Below, one piece after another: positions 1 through 9,088 of a DNA stretch of 64,000 nucleotides (positions are counted from its first letter, which is position 1; every line of letters starts with the position of its first letter). Origin of the DNA: Paenibacillus sp. yr247 (lineage in GTDB: Bacteria; Bacillota; Bacilli; Paenibacillales; NBRC-103111). A program made the translations under genes and the position numbers. The notes beneath the pieces are model-generated. The model was not told the origin of the DNA. It made no database searches and saw nothing but the letters and a program-made list of their open reading frames with translations. The stretch covers positions 124,001 to 188,000 of the forward strand of contig NZ_FNIF01000008.1 in the NCBI RefSeq assembly GCF_900103825.1, written 5' to 3'.

Positions 1-30
1 AATTGCGGAAGTCCCCATTGCTACTACTAT

Positions 31-1146
31 TTACTGTAAGAGTGAATAAACATCCGTATACATGTAGCCATGCGCCTCAGCAACAGCTTGGTAAGTCACA
101 TGACCTGCCACTACGTTGATGCCCTTTGCAATTGCTTTGTTGTCCAAAGCTGCAAGCGCATATCCTTTATTGGCAATTTGCAAACCGTATGGTGTCGTTA
201 CATTGTTGAGCGCCAGTGTTGACGTCCTCGCTACGGCTCCAGGCATGTTAGCCACCGCGTAATGAATGACACCGTGCTTCACATAGGTCGGTTGGTCGTG
301 TGTTGTGATGCGATCGATCGTCTCAATCGATCCGCCTTGATCAATCGCCACGTCAACGATAACACTGCCCGGGCTCATCATTCTAACCATCTCTTCCGTC
401 ACGAGACGCGGTGCGCGAGCTCCCGGAATAAGGACAGCTCCTACTACCAGATCAGCGCGGCGCACAACCTCGGCGATGTTGTAGGGATTGGACATAATTG
501 TCTTCACACGACCTTGGAACTGATCATCTAATTGGCGTAGGCGATCTGGATTCAAGTCAACGATGCTGACATCGGCTCCAAGTCCGATTGCCATTTTCGC
601 CGCATTGGCACCAACAATCCCGCCGCCGATCACAGCTACCTTACCTGGTTCAACACCCGGTACGCCGCCTAGCAGAATGCCTTTACCGCCATGCGCTTTC
701 TCCAGAAAGTGAGCGCCGATCTGAACGGACATGCGTCCTGCCACTTCACTCATTGGCGTCAGCAGCGGAAGGCTGCCATTTTCTAGTTGAATCGTCTCAT
801 AGGCGATAGCTGTTACTTTATTTTGAGCTAAGGCATGAGTCAATTCAGCCTCAGGTGCAAGGTGTAAATACGTGTATAAAATCATACCTTCATGGAAGTA
901 TCCGTATTCTTCTGGAAGCGGTTCCTTTACTTTAACAACCATTTCGGCTGACCATACTTCGGCTGCAGTTTCAACGATTGTAGCACCGGCCTGAGCATAG
1001 TCTTCATCCGTGAATCCAATACTGTGACCTGCTAAGGTTTCTACCAATACTTCATGTCCCGCTTTTTTGTATGAAAGAACAGAGCTAGGTGTCATGCCCA
1101 CGCGAAACTCATTATTTTTTATTTCCTTAGGAACCCCAATAATCAT
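31..1146 (-). CDS. ald: Alanine dehydrogenase
   Basis: Oxidatively deaminates L-alanine to pyruvate and ammonium with NAD+; in spore formers it serves alanine catabolism and sporulation. The 371-residue length fits the family. The N-terminus [16 protein letters not shown] is diagnostic. The substrate-site lysine lies in [12 protein letters not shown] (about residue 74) and the catalytic histidine in [11 protein letters not shown] (about 95). The Rossmann glycine motif [13 protein letters not shown] is near 173-185 and VDVAIDQGG carries the conserved aspartate near 268. ATG is preceded by GAGAGG. A CCCCTT/AAGGGG inverted repeat lies in the leader. A PucR-family regulator gene is immediately upstream on the same strand and may control it (inference). 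Confidence 0.97.
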   Translation of the reverse strand: MIIGVPKEIKNNEFRVGMTPSSVLSYKKAGHEVLVETLAGHSIGFTDEDYAQAGATIVETAAEVWSAEMVVKVKEPLPEEYGYFHEGMILYTYLHLAPEAELTHALAQNKVTAIAYETIQLENGSLPLLTPMSEVAGRMSVQIGAHFLEKAHGGKGILLGGVPGVEPGKVAVIGGGIVGANAAKMAIGLGADVSIVDLNPDRLRQLDDQFQGRVKTIMSNPYNIAEVVRRADLVVGAVLIPGARAPRLVTEEMVRMMSPGSVIVDVAIDQGGSIETIDRITTHDQPTYVKHGVIHYAVANMPGAVARTSTLALNNVTTPYGLQIANKGYALAALDNKAIAKGINVVAGHVTYQAVAEAHGYMYTDVYSLLQ

Positions 1147-1167
1147 TATGCATCTACCTCTCTTAAT

Positions 1168-1186
1168 GACCCCTTAAAAGGGGATC
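1168..1186 (-). promoter_or_regulatory. Inverted repeat in the ald leader
   Basis: GACCCCTTAAAAGGGGATC lies about 22 bases upstream of the ald start codon. The six-base arms CCCCTT and AAGGGG could bind a regulator as DNA or form a short hairpin in the mRNA just before the ribosome site. It has no T-run, so it does not look like a terminator. Confidence 0.35.
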
Positions 1187-1270
1187 AATCTCATCTTGTC
1201 GATTCCAAGTATAAGACTGATCCATGGACGTTCCATTAGACAAATTGTAAAGAATCTTTACCATTTCTTT

Positions 1271-2965
1271 TCACAATTTTATTTCCGGATTCAACAGCTG
1301 ATAGGCACGAATACCTACCTGCAGCGCCAGGCGCTTTTCCGGCAGCATGTAATCGGCTCCTAGCAGCTCTTCCATTTTCTCCAAGCGATAATAGAGGGAT
1401 TGCCTGACGATAAAAAGCTGCTGGGCGGCGATTTGCTTCGATCCATCACTGTCGAGATACACTTTAAGTGTACGCAGAAGTTCACTGCCTTTCATCTGAT
1501 CATGGTCGATGATCGGCCCCAAATACGTGCGCACGAAGGAATGCAAAATTTGTTTATCCGCGATGTGAAACAGCAGTTGGAAAACACCAAGCTCATCAAA
1601 AAACAGCACCTTACCTTGCAGCGTAGGAGCCAACGAAATCGCTTGAAGTGCCTCCTGATAGCTTAGGTGAGCTTGCATAAAACTTCGATTTCTTTGTCCA
1701 ACTCCGATAGTCAGCCTGATCTCTTCCTCTGCCTTCGTAAGCCCAAGTGACTGGAATACCTGCTGCAGTCGATCTTTGGAGGGTCGCTTCGGCGCTTTAT
1801 CAAAAGCTACGACGACGAGTCTGTTATTTTTCAAAGTAATCAACGGATGGAAAGTATGCTGTTCAAAAACCGATCGTACGGCAAGAGAAAGATGAATGCC
1901 CAAAGACTCGATACCGTCGACCATCGTGGTTTGGCCTTCTGCTTGTTCATGCTCAAATTCGATCAGGATCACGTGATAGGGAAGCTCATTAAGCTGTTTA
2001 AATTCATTCCCAATCAGTACTTTGATTTGCTCTTCATCACGAATCCGCAGATGCAGCAGATCATCCACCCAAAGCGTCTGAGAATACAATTTACGCTCTT
2101 CTATATATCGCTTACGCAGCAAATCCTGCGCGATAGACAAGGAAGCTGAGTCCAGTATTAAGTACTCATATTCCTGTGGCTTTCGATTGAGCACGAGGAT
2201 GAGATGGGCCCAGGTTTTACCCATCGCGCCAACGGGCTGTATGATAACAGTTTGCCCTTCTTCTTCCAAAACAGAGAGAGACACCGTATTTCTATTATTC
2301 GAACTTTCAACGAGTCGGCCATCTAGAAAATCTAGCCACTTACTTGATTCGCGGCTCCCTAGCTGTGGAATAAACTTGGGCTGCCCATCTTGCGGCACAT
2401 ATATGACTTGGGCTTTCGTACTACTCTGTAGCAGCCCCAGGACGTGGGATACACCTTGTGATGATAGCGTCATTCGGTGGAATTCACGCGATATTTTCTC
2501 CAAATCCTGAAGTGCTTTATGGTGTTGGTTGATGATATGGGCATGAATATCCTGCGTAATATCTATGAACCGTACCGCTTGCGGGAAAATAATAAGCGGC
2601 AAATTATAGGTTTCCGCCGCATGTATCCACGCTTGTGGGATGGAACTCAAGTAGTGTCCCATCTCGATGCAGAGGCATGACACGTTATTATTAATAAGCT
2701 GCTCTAGATAGATCATAAACGATTCCGTATCGCTCTTAAAAGCTGCTCCTGTCGTCAGGATCATCTCTCCACCCTGCAGCAATTGTTCAAACTGTATAAC
2801 TTCAATGATATGAACCCAGCGGACCAGACGCTGTAATCCCTGCTCGCCTGCAGCTACATAGGCTTGCTTGAAAGAAGGCCGTCTCAGCACTTCTTGTACC
2901 GTTAATTGATAATCTTGATTCAAAAGAGTCACTCTACTTTCTTCCCGCTCGTAAAAGTTATCCAC
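1271..2965 (-). CDS. PucR family transcriptional regulator
   Basis: 564 residues in the usual PucR layout. Residues about 20-150 are the N-terminal PucR sensor domain (LTVQEVLRRPSF, then WVHIIEV). The middle resembles the degenerate GGDEF-like CdaR domain, and the C-terminus is an HTH_30 helix-turn-helix (QQLFIVRQSLYYRLEKMEELLG). The family activates amino-acid, purine or GABA catabolic genes in response to the substrate. The start is GTG, with GGA seven bases upstream. It sits directly upstream of ald on the same strand with a 124-base gap, so ald is the obvious candidate target; that link is inferred from position and resembles AdeR control of ald in Bacillus. Confidence 0.92.
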   Translation of the reverse strand: MDNFYEREESRVTLLNQDYQLTVQEVLRRPSFKQAYVAAGEQGLQRLVRWVHIIEVIQFEQLLQGGEMILTTGAAFKSDTESFMIYLEQLINNNVSCLCIEMGHYLSSIPQAWIHAAETYNLPLIIFPQAVRFIDITQDIHAHIINQHHKALQDLEKISREFHRMTLSSQGVSHVLGLLQSSTKAQVIYVPQDGQPKFIPQLGSRESSKWLDFLDGRLVESSNNRNTVSLSVLEEEGQTVIIQPVGAMGKTWAHLILVLNRKPQEYEYLILDSASLSIAQDLLRKRYIEERKLYSQTLWVDDLLHLRIRDEEQIKVLIGNEFKQLNELPYHVILIEFEHEQAEGQTTMVDGIESLGIHLSLAVRSVFEQHTFHPLITLKNNRLVVVAFDKAPKRPSKDRLQQVFQSLGLTKAEEEIRLTIGVGQRNRSFMQAHLSYQEALQAISLAPTLQGKVLFFDELGVFQLLFHIADKQILHSFVRTYLGPIIDHDQMKGSELLRTLKVYLDSDGSKQIAAQQLFIVRQSLYYRLEKMEELLGADYMLPEKRLALQVGIRAYQLLNPEIKL

Positions 2966-3065
2966 AATCGTCCTGTCATGCTGTATGTGGATAAATGCAT
3001 TAAAGCATATTTATCCCATTAATGTTACATATTAAACATAGGGTAGACAGGAGGTCATGAGATAA

Positions 3066-3227
3066 ATGGATAATAAGCTTAATGAAAATTCGAAAAAAAT
3101 TCAATCCATATCAACAACTACAGATGTATTAAATACAACTAAAGAGGTTAAAGAGTCTAATCAACTTAACGAAAACTCGGAAATAACAACACCCGAAACA
3201 TGTAGGGCAAGTATTGATGGAAATTAG
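3066..3227 (+). CDS. Uncharacterised 53-residue peptide, Ser/Thr/Asn-rich, one Cys
   Basis: Found by reading the gap between the PucR and DUF2264 genes. A strong AGGAGGT site precedes ATG, and an intrinsic terminator begins six bases after TAG, so this looks like a complete one-gene transcript. The peptide is hydrophilic, with no membrane segment. The pentapeptide LNENS occurs twice (residues 5-9 and 34-38), encoded by similar but not identical DNA. The C-terminus, TTPETCRASIDGN, holds the only cysteine. I recognise no family. A ribosomal-peptide precursor or signalling peptide is possible, but no modification enzyme or transporter is adjacent. A small sporulation protein is equally possible. 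Confidence 0.6.
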   Translation: MDNKLNENSKKIQSISTTTDVLNTTKEVKESNQLNENSEITTPETCRASIDGN

Positions 3228-3233
3228 GAGAAT

Positions 3234-3264
3234 GAAGCCACCGATTAAGGTGGCTTCTTTTTTT
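3234..3264 (+). terminator. Intrinsic terminator of the 53-residue peptide gene
   Basis: GAAGCCACC pairs perfectly with GGTGGCTTC across a six-base loop and is followed by a run of seven T. It begins six bases after the stop codon. Confidence 0.9.
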
Positions 3265-3300
3265 AAGATCCAATTCAACTTTCATTCTTAGTGTACATGA

Positions 3301-3338
3301 AAAAAGCGCCTGTTTCACTAAGAAACAGAACGCTTTTA
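3301..3338 (-). terminator. Terminator after the DUF2264 gene
   Basis: CTGTTTC/GAAACAG plus outer GCG/CGC pairing forms a hairpin, followed on the minus strand by six T. It ends the lacI-GH88-DUF2264 transcript. Confidence 0.8.
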
Positions 3339-3350
3339 TTCAACTATCTA

Positions 3351-4502
3351 TTATAACGCTTTATCAATGGCAACTGTTTGCCCTGACCACACCTTTTGAG
3401 ATGTCCAAGGAGCATCGGCTCCCTGCCAAAAGGAGTCATCTGCCGGCAAGCCTAAAGGAAGGAAAACAGCTGAACATAAGTATAGGCTGCCTGTAGAAAT
3501 ATACGTTTCGCCAAGCTCAGGCTGGTGTCCGCACAGACCAATCTTTAGCCAGCCAGACTCATCGAATGTGCCAGGGGCATCAATCAGCCTTCGGATGACC
3601 GCACTCAGTGCGCACCTTACTTGAGCAGGTGTAACTCCGTTAGGTAACTCGCGGCGCAGCGCTGTATGTGAGAGCGATTGGAAGGCGCCGAAGCGATAAG
3701 AAAGGGACCTGCCGATTACAGGAAACGTTCCCTCAGGTGAAATAGATCGTTCCTGCACGGCTGCATAGCGTTGTGCTCGAACTAAAATAGGCTCACGCAT
3801 GCGTGCCCAGTCCTCGTACTGCCCACTAACCTGGTCGATGATATCGACCAGCATGGGTTGAATCACGAAGCTATTGTAATAGTCGGCATGGTAGTTCGGA
3901 CCATCACTGTACATGCCATCACCAAGGTACCACTGTTCATGCTGCTTAAGGGCAAAGTCCACGCGCATGGGGTCCCAATCCTCGCCCATGACCCATAAAG
4001 CCGTTTCAGTCATAGCGGCAAACAGGAGCCAGTTATTGAAACCAGGCTTGCGCGTCCTTGTAGCCTTCATCGCTTTCACAAGATTGCCCTGAACTCGGCT
4101 GTCCAGACGATGCCATAGCGTTTTAGGCGCTCTTAAGATCGCATTAGCAAGAAAAGCAGTATCAACAATTGGCTGCATCCCTTGGCTAAAGTTTAAACAA
4201 TCAGGCGATTCCGGATCTGTCGCTGCCTCCAAAGCAGCTCGGACAAGCTCGCCATAGCGCACACGAAGCTTTTCTTCCCCTGCATCCAGCGCAGGATTCT
4301 CCAACCATGGCGCGATGCCGACAAGTGTACGCGCAAATGCTTCCAGATGCGAATACTGCAGTTGCTCTTCTTTTTTATTTTCTACGGGCATTGTTGCTCG
4401 CAGCTTTCTTGATGCCAGTGCCTTAATCACAGGATCGGCGATACGAAGCATCGTGTTTAACCAATAGGTTCTTTCCTTACCGTTTGTGAGGCTATTTTTC
4501 AT
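3351..4502 (-). CDS. DUF2264 domain-containing protein
   Basis: 383 residues rich in alpha-helix and aromatic residues, matching the DUF2264 family, which is found in polysaccharide-utilisation loci and resembles the (alpha/alpha)6 barrels of polysaccharide lyases and GH88/GH105. Recognisable stretches are GFNNWLLFAAMTETALW and YSDGPNYHADYYNSFVIQP. The start overlaps the end of the GH88 gene by 11 bases, implying translational coupling and a shared pathway. No signal peptide is visible, so it probably acts in the cytoplasm on imported oligosaccharides. The exact reaction is not known to me. It is third in the LacI-headed operon. Confidence 0.88.
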   Translation of the reverse strand: MKNSLTNGKERTYWLNTMLRIADPVIKALASRKLRATMPVENKKEEQLQYSHLEAFARTLVGIAPWLENPALDAGEEKLRVRYGELVRAALEAATDPESPDCLNFSQGMQPIVDTAFLANAILRAPKTLWHRLDSRVQGNLVKAMKATRTRKPGFNNWLLFAAMTETALWVMGEDWDPMRVDFALKQHEQWYLGDGMYSDGPNYHADYYNSFVIQPMLVDIIDQVSGQYEDWARMREPILVRAQRYAAVQERSISPEGTFPVIGRSLSYRFGAFQSLSHTALRRELPNGVTPAQVRCALSAVIRRLIDAPGTFDESGWLKIGLCGHQPELGETYISTGSLYLCSAVFLPLGLPADDSFWQGADAPWTSQKVWSGQTVAIDKAL

Positions 4503-5616
4503 ACCAGTATCCCTTGATTCCCTTTTCTAAGCGAACCAGTGCCTCCAAATAGTAATAATCGCCCCAAATCATGTAATCATCAGGGGCCTTTCCGCCACGA
4601 ACGCTATATGAACCGCGCTCGAGAAAACCTTGTGCATCAGGCTTGCCGATGGTAGCATACTTTTTCACCAATCCTGCCATGGAACGTTGAACGCCGTCTT
4701 TCAAGAATGCTCGATCTGCATCATCCTGCGGCAAATGTTCTAAGATCTCTAAAGCTCCCGCCGATGCAATCGCTGAAGCTGAGCTATCCCGTTTGGTTTC
4801 GGCATTCACAGGAGCATTGAAATCCCAGTACACCACGTCATCTTCCGGTAAACGTTCGAAGAAATAACGGGCCAATCGTTTCGCTGTTTCCAAATACAAC
4901 GGATTTTTTGTGTAATGATAGGAAAGCGCGAAACCATAAATCCCCCAAGCTTGGCCTCTCGTCCATGTAGATCCATCTTGATAACCCTGATGCGTTCCAC
5001 CACGCAGTGGCTCACCATTTTCTTGATCGAAATAAAATGTATGATAGGATGAATCATCACCGCGTACCAAATAACGTCGACTTAAATCCGCATGAATAAT
5101 AGCAACGTCTTTATATTTTGAATCGCCAGTTTGCTCATATGCCCAATACAGCAGCGGCAGATTCATCATGCAATCAATAATAATGCGTCCCCCGTTCGCT
5201 GTATCACCTTCAGGGCCCCAGGCTTGTATGTATTGACCTTTGGGTCTCCAACGCTTCATCAGCACATCAGCTGCCTGTAAGGTTAGTGCTTTCGCAGCTT
5301 CATCTTTTTCAATGATCCATTGTGCTTTAGAGGATAAAGAATATAAGAACCCAATATCATGGTGATCCAGAGCTACATTATTTTCAATTCTTTGCTTAAA
5401 ACTCGCAACCGTTTTCATGGCCGCTTGTTGGAATGCTTTGTCCCCGCTATATTGGTAACTAAGCCATAAAATACCGGACCAAAAGCCGTCTGTCCAGTCA
5501 TTGTTTGGATTTAGGTGATATACATCGTTCTCACTAACATGAGGGAATAAATCTCCAAAACGTTCGATATTCACTCTCGTCTTTTGCAAAGCATCTTCAA
5601 TGGCTTGTTTCCACAT
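4492..5616 (-). CDS. GH88/GH105 unsaturated uronyl hydrolase
   Basis: Cytoplasmic glycoside hydrolase of the YteR / unsaturated glucuronyl hydrolase type, which hydrates and removes the 4,5-unsaturated uronic acid left by polysaccharide lyases. The 374 residues fit the family. DHHDIGF (D87) and IIIDCMMNLP (D148) match the two conserved catalytic aspartates; DGSTWTRGQAWGIYGFA is another family signature. There is no signal peptide. It lies 20 bases after lacI and overlaps the DUF2264 gene, so the operon probably degrades a uronic-acid glycan such as rhamnogalacturonan or a glycosaminoglycan. The specific glycan is inference. Confidence 0.93.
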   Translation of the reverse strand: MWKQAIEDALQKTRVNIERFGDLFPHVSENDVYHLNPNNDWTDGFWSGILWLSYQYSGDKAFQQAAMKTVASFKQRIENNVALDHHDIGFLYSLSSKAQWIIEKDEAAKALTLQAADVLMKRWRPKGQYIQAWGPEGDTANGGRIIIDCMMNLPLLYWAYEQTGDSKYKDVAIIHADLSRRYLVRGDDSSYHTFYFDQENGEPLRGGTHQGYQDGSTWTRGQAWGIYGFALSYHYTKNPLYLETAKRLARYFFERLPEDDVVYWDFNAPVNAETKRDSSASAIASAGALEILEHLPQDDADRAFLKDGVQRSMAGLVKKYATIGKPDAQGFLERGSYSVRGGKAPDDYMIWGDYYYLEALVRLEKGIKGYWYEK

Positions 5617-5636
5617 GATTTATTCACTCCGCTCTT

Positions 5637-6653
5637 CTATGATTTGGTTGTTTCACGCTCTATGAAAGTAAGCGGGACCTCGATCTCTCGATCCTCACCA
5701 GTCTCAGCCTTTTTGCTAAGCTTGTTAAGTAGTTTGTTAATGGCCATTTGGGCTTGATAGGTGTAAGGAATATCCCAGCTCGAAATGCCTGGAAAACTGT
5801 GTTTAGCAATATAATCGTTATTAATTCCAACAATCCTAAGCTGTTTTGGAATGTTGATCTGAAGCTTGTTAGCTGCCGAAAGCAGTCGTAATGCTACATG
5901 ATCATCAAAAGCAACAATGCCTACGGGTATCGGATGGCGCAGCAATAAGCTTTTTAGAAAAGCTTCGATGTCCAAATCCTTAGCATCCACGATCCCATGA
6001 ATGAGATCAGTCCCATATTGCAGGATGCCATCCGTAAAACCGTTACGACGCTGTTCATCAATAACTTTGGAACCTTTATTCCCTACATAGCAAAGTGCCC
6101 GGCAACCACGTTCCACCAGCACCTTTATGGATTGTTTACAAGCCTCGGCAAAGCCTAGATTCACTGCGCCTAGCGCTATGTCCTCCGGCCAATTCCAGCC
6201 ATTAATCAGAACTAAAGGTGTGCCGCTGTTTACAATTGATCGGGTAGATTCAAAGCCCATGGCCAAACCATGACAAATCAACCCATCTACTCTACGCTGC
6301 AGCAAAACTTCTAGATTCCTTCGCTCAATATCTGGATCGAATCCACCTGATGAAAATACGGATAAGTGATAACCCGCATTATGTGCTTCAATTTGCAAAT
6401 GTTCCGCGAGCTTTCCATAGTAATGAACCAACCCAGGTACAATGAGACCGAGCTCATAGGTTTTGTTCCGACTTAACCCCGCTGCCATCGTATTCCGTCG
6501 ATATCCCAGTTGCTCAGCAGCCAATTCGACTTTACGAATCGTCTCTTTAGACGAGCGAATACCACCTCGATTCAGCACATTGGAGACGGTGGCAATCGAT
6601 ACACCAGCTGCTTCTGCCACTTCTACAATTGTGACTTGTTTGGGCTTGCTCAT
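5637..6653 (-). CDS. LacI family transcriptional regulator
   Basis: 338 residues. The N-terminal HTH (VTIVEVAEAAGVSIATVSNVLNRG, residues about 7-30) is followed by a periplasmic-binding-protein-like effector domain ending in VPLTFIERETT. It is first in the operon with GH88 and DUF2264, so it very likely represses the operon until a sugar breakdown product binds. Two AAACGTTT-centred operators lie over its own promoter, indicating autoregulation. A HutP/CcpA-like global role is unlikely because the sequence is divergent and the gene is locally linked. Confidence 0.94.
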   Translation of the reverse strand: MSKPKQVTIVEVAEAAGVSIATVSNVLNRGGIRSSKETIRKVELAAEQLGYRRNTMAAGLSRNKTYELGLIVPGLVHYYGKLAEHLQIEAHNAGYHLSVFSSGGFDPDIERRNLEVLLQRRVDGLICHGLAMGFESTRSIVNSGTPLVLINGWNWPEDIALGAVNLGFAEACKQSIKVLVERGCRALCYVGNKGSKVIDEQRRNGFTDGILQYGTDLIHGIVDAKDLDIEAFLKSLLLRHPIPVGIVAFDDHVALRLLSAANKLQINIPKQLRIVGINNDYIAKHSFPGISSWDIPYTYQAQMAINKLLNKLSKKAETGEDREIEVPLTFIERETTKS

Positions 6654-6672
6654 ACGTGTTTCAACTCCGTTT

Positions 6673-6726
6673 TGTTAAACGTTTAACATACTCCATTAGC
6701 TTAAATTGAAACGTTTAACCTGTCAA
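6673..6726 (-). promoter_or_regulatory. Promoter with two LacI-type operators for the lacI-GH88-DUF2264 operon
   Basis: On the minus strand TTGACA (6721-6726) is followed after 17 bases by a weak -10, TAAGCT. A perfect 16-base palindrome, TGTTAAACGTTTAACA, occupies 6673-6688 near the expected transcription start. A second AAACGTTT core (6709-6716) lies in the -35/-10 spacer. Such centred-CG palindromes are typical LacI-family operators, so the upstream lacI product is the likely ligand. Confidence 0.75.
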
Positions 6727-7079
6727 GCAAAAAACACCAAAAAGAGGCCGAATACCTTCGCTCACTCAGGCTCCTCGATCTTTCTTCTTGGTGGCGCGCA
6801 TGCCCTTCCCACCATGCAACTCAAAGCTTGACTGGATCTTTGCTCGGTGTCATCGCTGCTGCGGCAGTGATTAACTTATTAAAAAAAAATAAAACCATCC
6901 TCATCCTTCGTACGTATTACTTTTCATGCATGACATTCTTTCAGGGTTAGGGAGGTTTCTTGCTTATGACAATAACACTTACTTTTCACCAAACCGCTTC
7001 GATCCGGGACACTATCTCCATGTTGGTCTGGTATTTAAGAAAAAAACGCCGAGCATAACATGACATATCCTTACAAAAA
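6727..7079. other. Intergenic stretch without a convincing gene
   Basis: No conserved gene is visible. A 30-codon plus-strand reading frame (6966-7058) has GGGAGG twelve bases upstream of ATG, but the peptide is basic and featureless. Another frame around 6830-6880 encodes a short hydrophobic run (SLLGVIAAAAVINLLKK) without a start codon and may be a decayed small membrane gene. Neither is firm enough to call. Confidence 0.4.
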
Positions 7080-7136
7080 AAATAAGTAAATAGGCTGCAT
7101 CCTCATTAGAATTTCTTCTGGGGATGCAGCCTATTT
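7080..7136 (-). terminator. Terminator after the luciferase-like gene
   Basis: Fifteen-base perfect arms (7088-7102 and 7122-7136, with core AGGCTGCATCC) flank a 19-base loop. On the minus strand the hairpin is followed by ACTTATTTTTTTT. Confidence 0.88.
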
Positions 7137-7172
7137 ACGATTGATGGAAATAAATTCGGACGGTCAATCACT

Positions 7173-8129
7173 TTAGATTTCTCTTTTTATAACAGAACTC
7201 AACAGTTCATAAGACCGAAGCCTTTTCTCATAATCAGGAATAGGGGTGACAATAAGGAATTCGTCAACACCACAATCTATGGCCAAACCCCCTAATTGAA
7301 GACTCACACTTTCCGCTGTTCCAATAAAAAATTTATGCTTTGATAAAGGTGGATTCTCCTCAAGCTGAGAAGAAACAGAAGCCGAGTCCCTTGGCGGTCT
7401 CAACCAAGGGGCTCCCTTAGAAGCTAATGCCTGTGCTTCCTCCTCCGTATCTGCACAAATCACTCCCATTGCTGCAATTACACGAGGTTTTGGGGCTAGT
7501 CTCGACGGTTGAAAGGCTTCAAGATAAGCCGTTATCATCTCAACAGGATCACTATCGCTCATAAATTGCCCAAATACATATCCGGTTCCGAACTCTGCTG
7601 CGAAGTCAGCACTTTTACGGTTGGTGCCGAGCATCCATACATCTGGCGGTATGGACGGTAACGGCCTTGCGCTTACTCCTTCCCCTTCGCACTCAAATCG
7701 GTCATCAAGCAAAGCCATTAAAGCTTTCAAAGAATTCGGCAGCTCTCGAACGTTTTCTAGGAAGTTGCCACTTAACGCGATCGTTACATGGGCTGATCCT
7801 CCAGGAGCCCTACCTATCCCAAGATCTATCCTTCCCGGATACAAGGTTGCTAGTGTATGAAAGATTTCAGCCACTTTCAATGGCTTATAGTGAGGCAGCA
7901 GCAAGGCTCCCGAACCAATCCGAATCCGCTGTGTTCGTGCACCAATATGCGCCAGAAGTACCTCGGGGGACGTACAGGCTAGTCCCGGCATATCATGGTG
8001 TTCGGCAACCCAATAGCGCGTATAGCCCCATTTTTCAGCATGTTGCGCCAGTTTGACGGACTGTTCTAAAGCAAAAGCAGGGTCAGCTGGAGCGATAACC
8101 GGGATAAGATCTAACACACTGAGTTTCAT
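7173..8129 (-). CDS. LLM class flavin-dependent oxidoreductase (MsnO8/YwcH-like)
   Basis: 318 residues of the bacterial-luciferase-like (TIM-barrel, FMN-dependent) monooxygenase family. Diagnostic motifs are YWVAEHHDMPGLACTSPEVLLAHI near residue 40, IRIGSGALLLPHYKPLKVAE and GRIDLGIGRAPGG. I placed the start at the internal ATG of MKLSVLDLIPV because a GGGGA site precedes it and family members begin there; an upstream frame extends to 8186. It is 31 bases downstream of an SDR gene and probably co-transcribed. The substrate is unknown. A small-molecule oxidation or desulfonation role is only a family-level guess. Confidence 0.9.
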   Translation of the reverse strand: MKLSVLDLIPVIAPADPAFALEQSVKLAQHAEKWGYTRYWVAEHHDMPGLACTSPEVLLAHIGARTQRIRIGSGALLLPHYKPLKVAEIFHTLATLYPGRIDLGIGRAPGGSAHVTIALSGNFLENVRELPNSLKALMALLDDRFECEGEGVSARPLPSIPPDVWMLGTNRKSADFAAEFGTGYVFGQFMSDSDPVEMITAYLEAFQPSRLAPKPRVIAAMGVICADTEEEAQALASKGAPWLRPPRDSASVSSQLEENPPLSKHKFFIGTAESVSLQLGGLAIDCGVDEFLIVTPIPDYEKRLRSYELLSSVIKREI

Positions 8130-8160
8130 TCGAGTGTTCCCCCTATATAATTGAAACCTC

Positions 8161-8943
8161 TTACAGCGATGCGCTTTTGCCGCCATCTATATTAACGGAA
8201 GTACCTGTAACATAGGAGGCCGCATCAGAGGATAAAAAGGTGATCACGTTAGCTGCTTCCTCCGCATTCCCTATGCGTCCAAGCGGGATGTCATGTCTTG
8301 GATCTCGTGCATATTCTTCCCAAGACAGTTCAGGTGCCTCGCGTTTCCAGCCTTTCTCCAACTGATCACTGCGAATCTTCCCGATACAGACCGTATTAAC
8401 GCGAATCTGATCAGCAGCGAGATCCTTGCTCATCGCGTTCGTTAATGCAAGTCCTGCCGCACGGCTGACGGATGTAGGTAAGGAAGAAGCTGGCGGTGTT
8501 TTGGCAGCGGAAGTCGTAATATTAACAATCGAACCGCCTCCGACTTGACGCATATAAGGTATGGCATAACGGGAGCAATGAATAGCTCCGAACAATTTTA
8601 GTTCAAGATCCTGCCGCCATACTTCAGTACCTACCTGTTCGAATGGTTGGGCTGCGGACGTACCCGCATTGTTCACCAGAATGTGCAGGCTTCCAAATTT
8701 CTGAACGGTTTGTTCTACAGCTCGTTGACAGTCTGCTTCCGAGGTCACATCCGCTTGAATGGTAAGCACCTCGCCATCTGTTTTTTTTGCAATCTGGTTA
8801 GCGGCTTCCTGCAGCTGCTCCTCATTCCGAGCTAGAATTGCTACTTTGGCTCCCTCTCTCGATAAGGATATCGCTGTGGCCAGACCGATTCCTTTACTTC
8901 CTCCCGTAATCAAGGCCACCTTACCCTGCAATCCTAATTGCAT
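8161..8943 (-). CDS. SDR family oxidoreductase with altered active site
   Basis: 260-residue Rossmann protein. The cofactor motif TGGSKGIG is at about residues 13-20, the NNAG motif is in LHILVNNAGTSAAQP, and the C-terminus (YVTGTSVNIDGG) is typical. The catalytic region reads NITTSAAKTPPASSLPTSVSRAAG: where classical SDRs have Ser, Tyr and Lys (SxnYxxxK), this protein has Thr, Thr and Arg. It may be catalytically changed or a binding/regulatory member. The start chosen is the ATG of MQLGLQGKVALITGG, with AAAGGA upstream; an in-frame ATG also lies at 8967. It heads a two-gene unit with the luciferase-like gene. Confidence 0.9.
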   Translation of the reverse strand: MQLGLQGKVALITGGSKGIGLATAISLSREGAKVAILARNEEQLQEAANQIAKKTDGEVLTIQADVTSEADCQRAVEQTVQKFGSLHILVNNAGTSAAQPFEQVGTEVWRQDLELKLFGAIHCSRYAIPYMRQVGGGSIVNITTSAAKTPPASSLPTSVSRAAGLALTNAMSKDLAADQIRVNTVCIGKIRSDQLEKGWKREAPELSWEEYARDPRHDIPLGRIGNAEEAANVITFLSSDAASYVTGTSVNIDGGKSASL

Positions 8944-9032
8944 CGCTTCACGCTTCCTTTCCATCATTCCTTAGTTGGGCACAGCAATAATTCAAGCATA
9001 CTCCTGTTTCACTCATTTTTTCAAATTTTAAT

Positions 9033-9061
9033 AAAAAAAAGGAGAGGCTCAGGGCCGCTCC
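9033..9061 (-). terminator. Terminator after the 9089-10174 Gfo/Idh gene
   Basis: GGAG-GGC / GCC-CTCC hairpin, followed on the minus strand by eight T. Confidence 0.8.
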
Positions 9062-9088
9062 TTGTTAAATCTCTCCTGTTTCGAAGTG

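Noticed and set aside
6966-7058. 30-codon plus-strand frame after GGGAGG
   Set aside because: Spacing of 12 bases and a featureless basic peptide; not enough evidence.
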